Positions 15,009-17,267 of a DNA stretch of 17,267 nt are shown piece by piece. The stretch is from NCBI GenBank assembly GCA_947258945.1, contig CAMYKJ010000005.1, forward strand, positions 1-17,267, given 5' to 3'. Source of the DNA: an uncultured Ectothiorhodospiraceae bacterium. GTDB taxonomy: Bacteria; Pseudomonadota; Gammaproteobacteria; UBA9214. A program made the position numbers and the translations under genes. The notes below the pieces were generated by a model, which saw only the letters and a list, made by a program, of their open reading frames with translations, had not been told where the DNA came from and ran no database searches. How positions within the stretch are numbered: position 1 is the first letter of the stretch; every line of letters begins with the position of its first letter.

Positions 15009-15098
15009 ATGAAGACAACATTGAAAATACCACGACCCCTACAAGCCCTGGTCAGCTCCCTGCCAGACATCAGAAAGGAGGAACATAGAAATGTTTGA
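15009..15098 (+). CDS. 29-codon leader ORF overlapping the DUF1254 gene
   Basis: ATG 15009 has a good ribosome site (AGGAGAGA just upstream). The frame runs 29 codons and stops at TGA 15096-15098, overlapping the next start (ATG 15091) by eight bases. The peptide begins MKTTLKIPRPLQALVSSLPD and is basic at the start, with no recognised family. It contains the strong AAAGGAGG of the DUF1254 gene, so ribosomes translating it would pass over that site. It may be a real coupling leader peptide or the relic of an earlier start. Confidence 0.4.
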   Translation: MKTTLKIPRPLQALVSSLPDIRKEEHRNV

Positions 15099-16113
15099 AT
15101 CAATTAAGAAGCTTTCAATTGCAGTGTCCACTATGCTGGCAGTGGCGGGTTCTGTGCAAGCTGCGGAGCCTGTGACCGTCGATACGTTTGTAAGGGCCGA
15201 AACGGACCGGACAATGGCCGCTTATGTGGACCAGGGCGGGTTTGGGAAGTTCTTCCATATCCGTCAGCCGACGCCGATCGACAAGCAGGACGTGATCCGG
15301 ATGAACCTCGACACGCTCTACTCGATTGGGGTATTCGATCTGACCAATCCGGTTACGATCACGCTTCCGGACAGTGACGGACGGTACCTGTCGGCCCTGA
15401 TTATCAACCAGGACCACTCCATGCTCCCGATGGAATACGCCCCGGGCGAGTTCACCCTCACTCAGGATCTCATGGGGACCCGCTACGTCGTTCTCATTCT
15501 GAGAACGTTCGTTAACGCGAACGAGCCCGCGGACATCAAGACCGCAAATGCCTTGCAGGATGCGGTGACCGTTGCACAGGACGATCCCGGCACATTCGAG
15601 GTGCCTGACTGGGATATTGAACAAGTCGAGACGCTGCGCAAGGCGATCAATGTGCTTGCCGCGACGAAGGCCGATACATCCGGGTTCTTCGGCGACAAGA
15701 GCAAAATCAATCCGATCGATCACTTGCTCGGCACCGCATTCGGCTGGGGCGGAAACCCGAAGAAGGCAACCATCTATCTCAATGTGACGCCAGAGAAGAA
15801 CGACGGTAAAACGCCGCACACGATGGCGATCTCCAACAAGGTGCCAGTTGAGGACGGTGGGTTCGTCTCGATTACGATGTACAACAAGGACGGCTATATG
15901 CAGGAGAACGACCTCAAGATGTATTCGGTCAACAACGTGACCGCCGAGCGCAACAAAGACGGGACGGTCACGGTCCACGCTGGTGGTTGCGAAGACGGCC
16001 GGGTTAACTGCCTTCCGATCACGGAGGGCTGGAACTACATCGTGCGGATGTACAAGCCCGGGCCAGAGATCTCAGGTGATTATCAGTTCCCGACGTTCGA
16101 AGTGTCCAAGTAA
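15091..16113 (+). CDS. Exported DUF1254/DUF1214 domain protein
   Basis: A 340-residue periplasmic protein of unknown biochemical role. AAAGGAGG at 15074-15081 is nine bases before ATG 15091. A signal peptide (1-24, SVQA before AEP) leads to a DUF1254-type N-terminal part: RMNLDTLYSIGVFDLTNPVT (70-89), where the family usually has a similar N-x-DTLYS motif, then LPDSDGRYLSALIINQDHS. The C-terminal DUF1214-type part has GGFVSITMYNKDGYMQENDL (256-275), YSVNN, and NCLPITEGWNYIVRMYKP (306-323). Both signatures are intact and the length suits a compact two-domain member. Next to a lipoprotein esterase it may share a substrate pathway in the envelope, which is inference. A hairpin follows the stop. 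Confidence 0.88.
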   Translation: MFESIKKLSIAVSTMLAVAGSVQAAEPVTVDTFVRAETDRTMAAYVDQGGFGKFFHIRQPTPIDKQDVIRMNLDTLYSIGVFDLTNPVTITLPDSDGRYLSALIINQDHSMLPMEYAPGEFTLTQDLMGTRYVVLILRTFVNANEPADIKTANALQDAVTVAQDDPGTFEVPDWDIEQVETLRKAINVLAATKADTSGFFGDKSKINPIDHLLGTAFGWGGNPKKATIYLNVTPEKNDGKTPHTMAISNKVPVEDGGFVSITMYNKDGYMQENDLKMYSVNNVTAERNKDGTVTVHAGGCEDGRVNCLPITEGWNYIVRMYKPGPEISGDYQFPTFEVSK

Positions 16114-16119
16114 GCCTTT

Positions 16120-16155
16120 CATCACTCCCCGCAGTGCTACTTGCGGGGAGTGATG
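16120..16155 (+). terminator. Perfect 14-bp hairpin after the DUF1254 gene
   Basis: The arms CATCACTCCCCGCA (16120-16133) and TGCGGGGAGTGATG (16142-16155) are exact reverse complements around the 8-base loop GTGCTACT, seven bases after the stop codon. No T-run follows on either strand, so it is not a textbook Rho-independent terminator. It could stop exonucleases, weaken read-through into the hydrolase gene, or be a REP-like repeat. Confidence 0.55.
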
Positions 16156-16156
16156 A

Positions 16157-16330
16157 GATGAGGCGAGGCGCGAATTTGCTGAACGGCTGGAACATGGAGA
16201 GAGGCTTTCACTGGACGATGGTGAGAAGTTTGCCAGGGTTGCCAAAGAACGCCTTATCGTCCCCTTGAAGATCTGGAATGATCCAAAAAGGCAATCCGTA
16301 CCTCGCCAAGGCCTTCCTGCCAAAAGGTAA
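16157..16330 (+). pseudogene. Start-less open frame, possible gene remnant
   Basis: A frame with no ATG, GTG or TTG in its first half runs from just after TGA 16154-16156 to TAA 16328-16330. Its translation has a protein-like composition, for example EFAERLEHGERLSLDDGEKF and later RLIVPLKIWNDPK. It lies directly behind the hairpin and its stop is one base before the hydrolase ATG. It may be the C-terminal relic of a lost gene. No family is recognised, and chance cannot be excluded for under 60 codons. Confidence 0.25.
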
Positions 16331-16331
16331 G

Positions 16332-17267
16332 ATGAAAATGAAACGATTAATGCTTCTGTTGTGTGCCGGACTCCTGGCAGCGTGCGCCGTAGACGCGAAG
16401 GAAGTTGGCGATACCCCGGGCAAGACCTCTGCCCCGCCGGCTGCGCAGGACACAACACCCTTGTGGGCGAGCGTCCCGGAGACGATCTCACCCGAATGGG
16501 GCGCGTTCTTCTCCAAAAAGGGGCAAGGCCGCGAAACGCCGATGCCTGCCCCGGATGACCGCGAGGCCTGGAAAGCCGTGCAGACCGCCAACGACAAGGC
16601 GAAGGAAGCCGCGGCGGACGAAAAGGCCGCAGCGTTTGGCGTGACCTACAAGGAAAGCAAAATCGCCGGTATCCCGGTGGTCGAGGTGACGCCTTCAAAA
16701 CTCGCTAGTACAGACAAGATCGCCGTCTACACTCACGGTGGCGCCTACGTGCTGAACTCGGCCAAGGCCGTGATCGAGTCGGCCATGTTCTTCGCCGCCG
16801 AAACCGGTCTGCGCGTCATTGCGGTGGACTACACCCTCGCGCCGCATTCCAGGTGGCAGGAGACGACCGACGAGGTCATCAGTGTCTTCAAGGCGCTGGC
16901 CAGGCAGGGCTTCACGGCCGACGACATCGTCCTTTATGGTGACTCCGCAGGCGGTGGCCTCGCGGCGGGTGCCACGCTCAAGATGCGCGACCTCGGTATG
17001 GAGATGCCCGCGGCGCTTGTGCTGTGGTCGCCCTGGGCGGATATTTCCGAGACCGGTGACACCTACGTCACGCTCCGCGATGCCGAGCCCTACTACACCT
17101 ATGAGCACGTTCTCGGGCCTTCGGCGCTGGCGTACGCTGATGCCGAAGATCACAAGAACCCCTATGTTTCGCCTGTGTACGGCGACTTCAAGCAGGGCTT
17201 CCCGCCAACCTTGATCCAGGGCGGTACGAAAGAGATCTTCCTCAGCAACTTCATCCGTCTCTATCAG
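16332..17267 (+). CDS. Lipoprotein alpha/beta hydrolase (HSL-type esterase), 3' end cut by window
   Basis: The 312 visible residues belong to an envelope-anchored ester hydrolase of the hormone-sensitive-lipase group. Two ATGs, 16332 and 16338, are in frame; AAAAGG at 16322-16327 serves the second better by spacing. MKRLMLLLCAGLLAAC gives a lipobox LAAC with Cys18, followed by a low-complexity linker to ~45. The oxyanion motif HGGAYV is at 135-140; VDYTLAP (165-171) matches the family's xDYxLAP; the nucleophile elbow GDSAGGG is at 203-209 with Ser205. The acid region reads QGGTKEIFLSN at 296-306, with Glu301 where Asp is commoner. The catalytic His must lie beyond the window. Similar proteins act on short or medium acyl esters and lactones; the substrate here is unknown. 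It follows the DUF1254 gene after 218 bases containing a hairpin. Confidence 0.88.
   Translation, partial: MKMKRLMLLLCAGLLAACAVDAKEVGDTPGKTSAPPAAQDTTPLWASVPETISPEWGAFFSKKGQGRETPMPAPDDREAWKAVQTANDKAKEAAADEKAAAFGVTYKESKIAGIPVVEVTPSKLASTDKIAVYTHGGAYVLNSAKAVIESAMFFAAETGLRVIAVDYTLAPHSRWQETTDEVISVFKALARQGFTADDIVLYGDSAGGGLAAGATLKMRDLGMEMPAALVLWSPWADISETGDTYVTLRDAEPYYTYEHVLGPSALAYADAEDHKNPYVSPVYGDFKQGFPPTLIQGGTKEIFLSNFIRLYQ

Overview
The window looks like chromosomal DNA of a moderately GC-rich Gram-negative bacterium, most likely a gammaproteobacterium. The basis is an OmpV/MipA-type outer-membrane protein, an MscK/MscM-type giant channel, lipobox and Sec signal peptides, a MalT-type LuxR regulator and interspersed palindromes. 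The taxonomic guess is inference; no rRNA or tRNA is present to test it.

Layout: (1) 1-346 is an AT-rich, gene-free stretch with inverted repeats and repeated CGGCA half-sites, followed by a Fic-family AMP-transferase on the plus strand (347-1519). The base composition of this end differs from the rest, which suggests transfer. (2) 1622-9045 holds three membrane channel genes in a row on the minus strand. In transcription order they are an MscS-like channel with a periplasmic domain (7390-9045), a CASTOR/POLLUX-type RCK ion channel (5154-7100) and an MscK/MscM-type giant mechanosensitive channel (1622-5044). A ~100-bp composite palindrome (7197-7300) sits between the first two. The remnant of what looks like an IS3-family insertion sequence ends one base before the start of the first. 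(3) 9170-11220, also minus strand, holds an OmpV/MipA family outer-membrane protein, a SYLF-domain exported protein with a possible 45-codon ATGA-coupled small ORF, and a small exported protein rich in Arg/Asp/Glu. (4) From 11620 the genes run on the plus strand: a 923-residue MalT-type ATP-dependent LuxR regulator, a 90-residue soluble protein, a 29-codon leader ORF overlapping an exported DUF1254/DUF1214 protein, and a lipoprotein alpha/beta hydrolase of the HSL type that runs off the right edge.

How they may work together: the minus-strand channel cluster plausibly serves osmotic or ionic stress relief, combining tension-gated release with a ligand-gated (RCK) cation channel. The envelope genes at 9170-11220 fit the same surface and osmotic theme, but nothing in the sequence proves co-regulation. 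The plus-strand set (LuxR regulator, small protein, DUF1254 protein, lipoprotein esterase) looks like a regulator followed by its envelope-located targets, with an ester or lipid substrate suggested only by the hydrolase. I found no CRISPR array, complete transposon, tRNA or rRNA. The best candidates for something undescribed are the three-channel cluster, the Fic gene with its multi-site operator, and the small overlapping ORFs.
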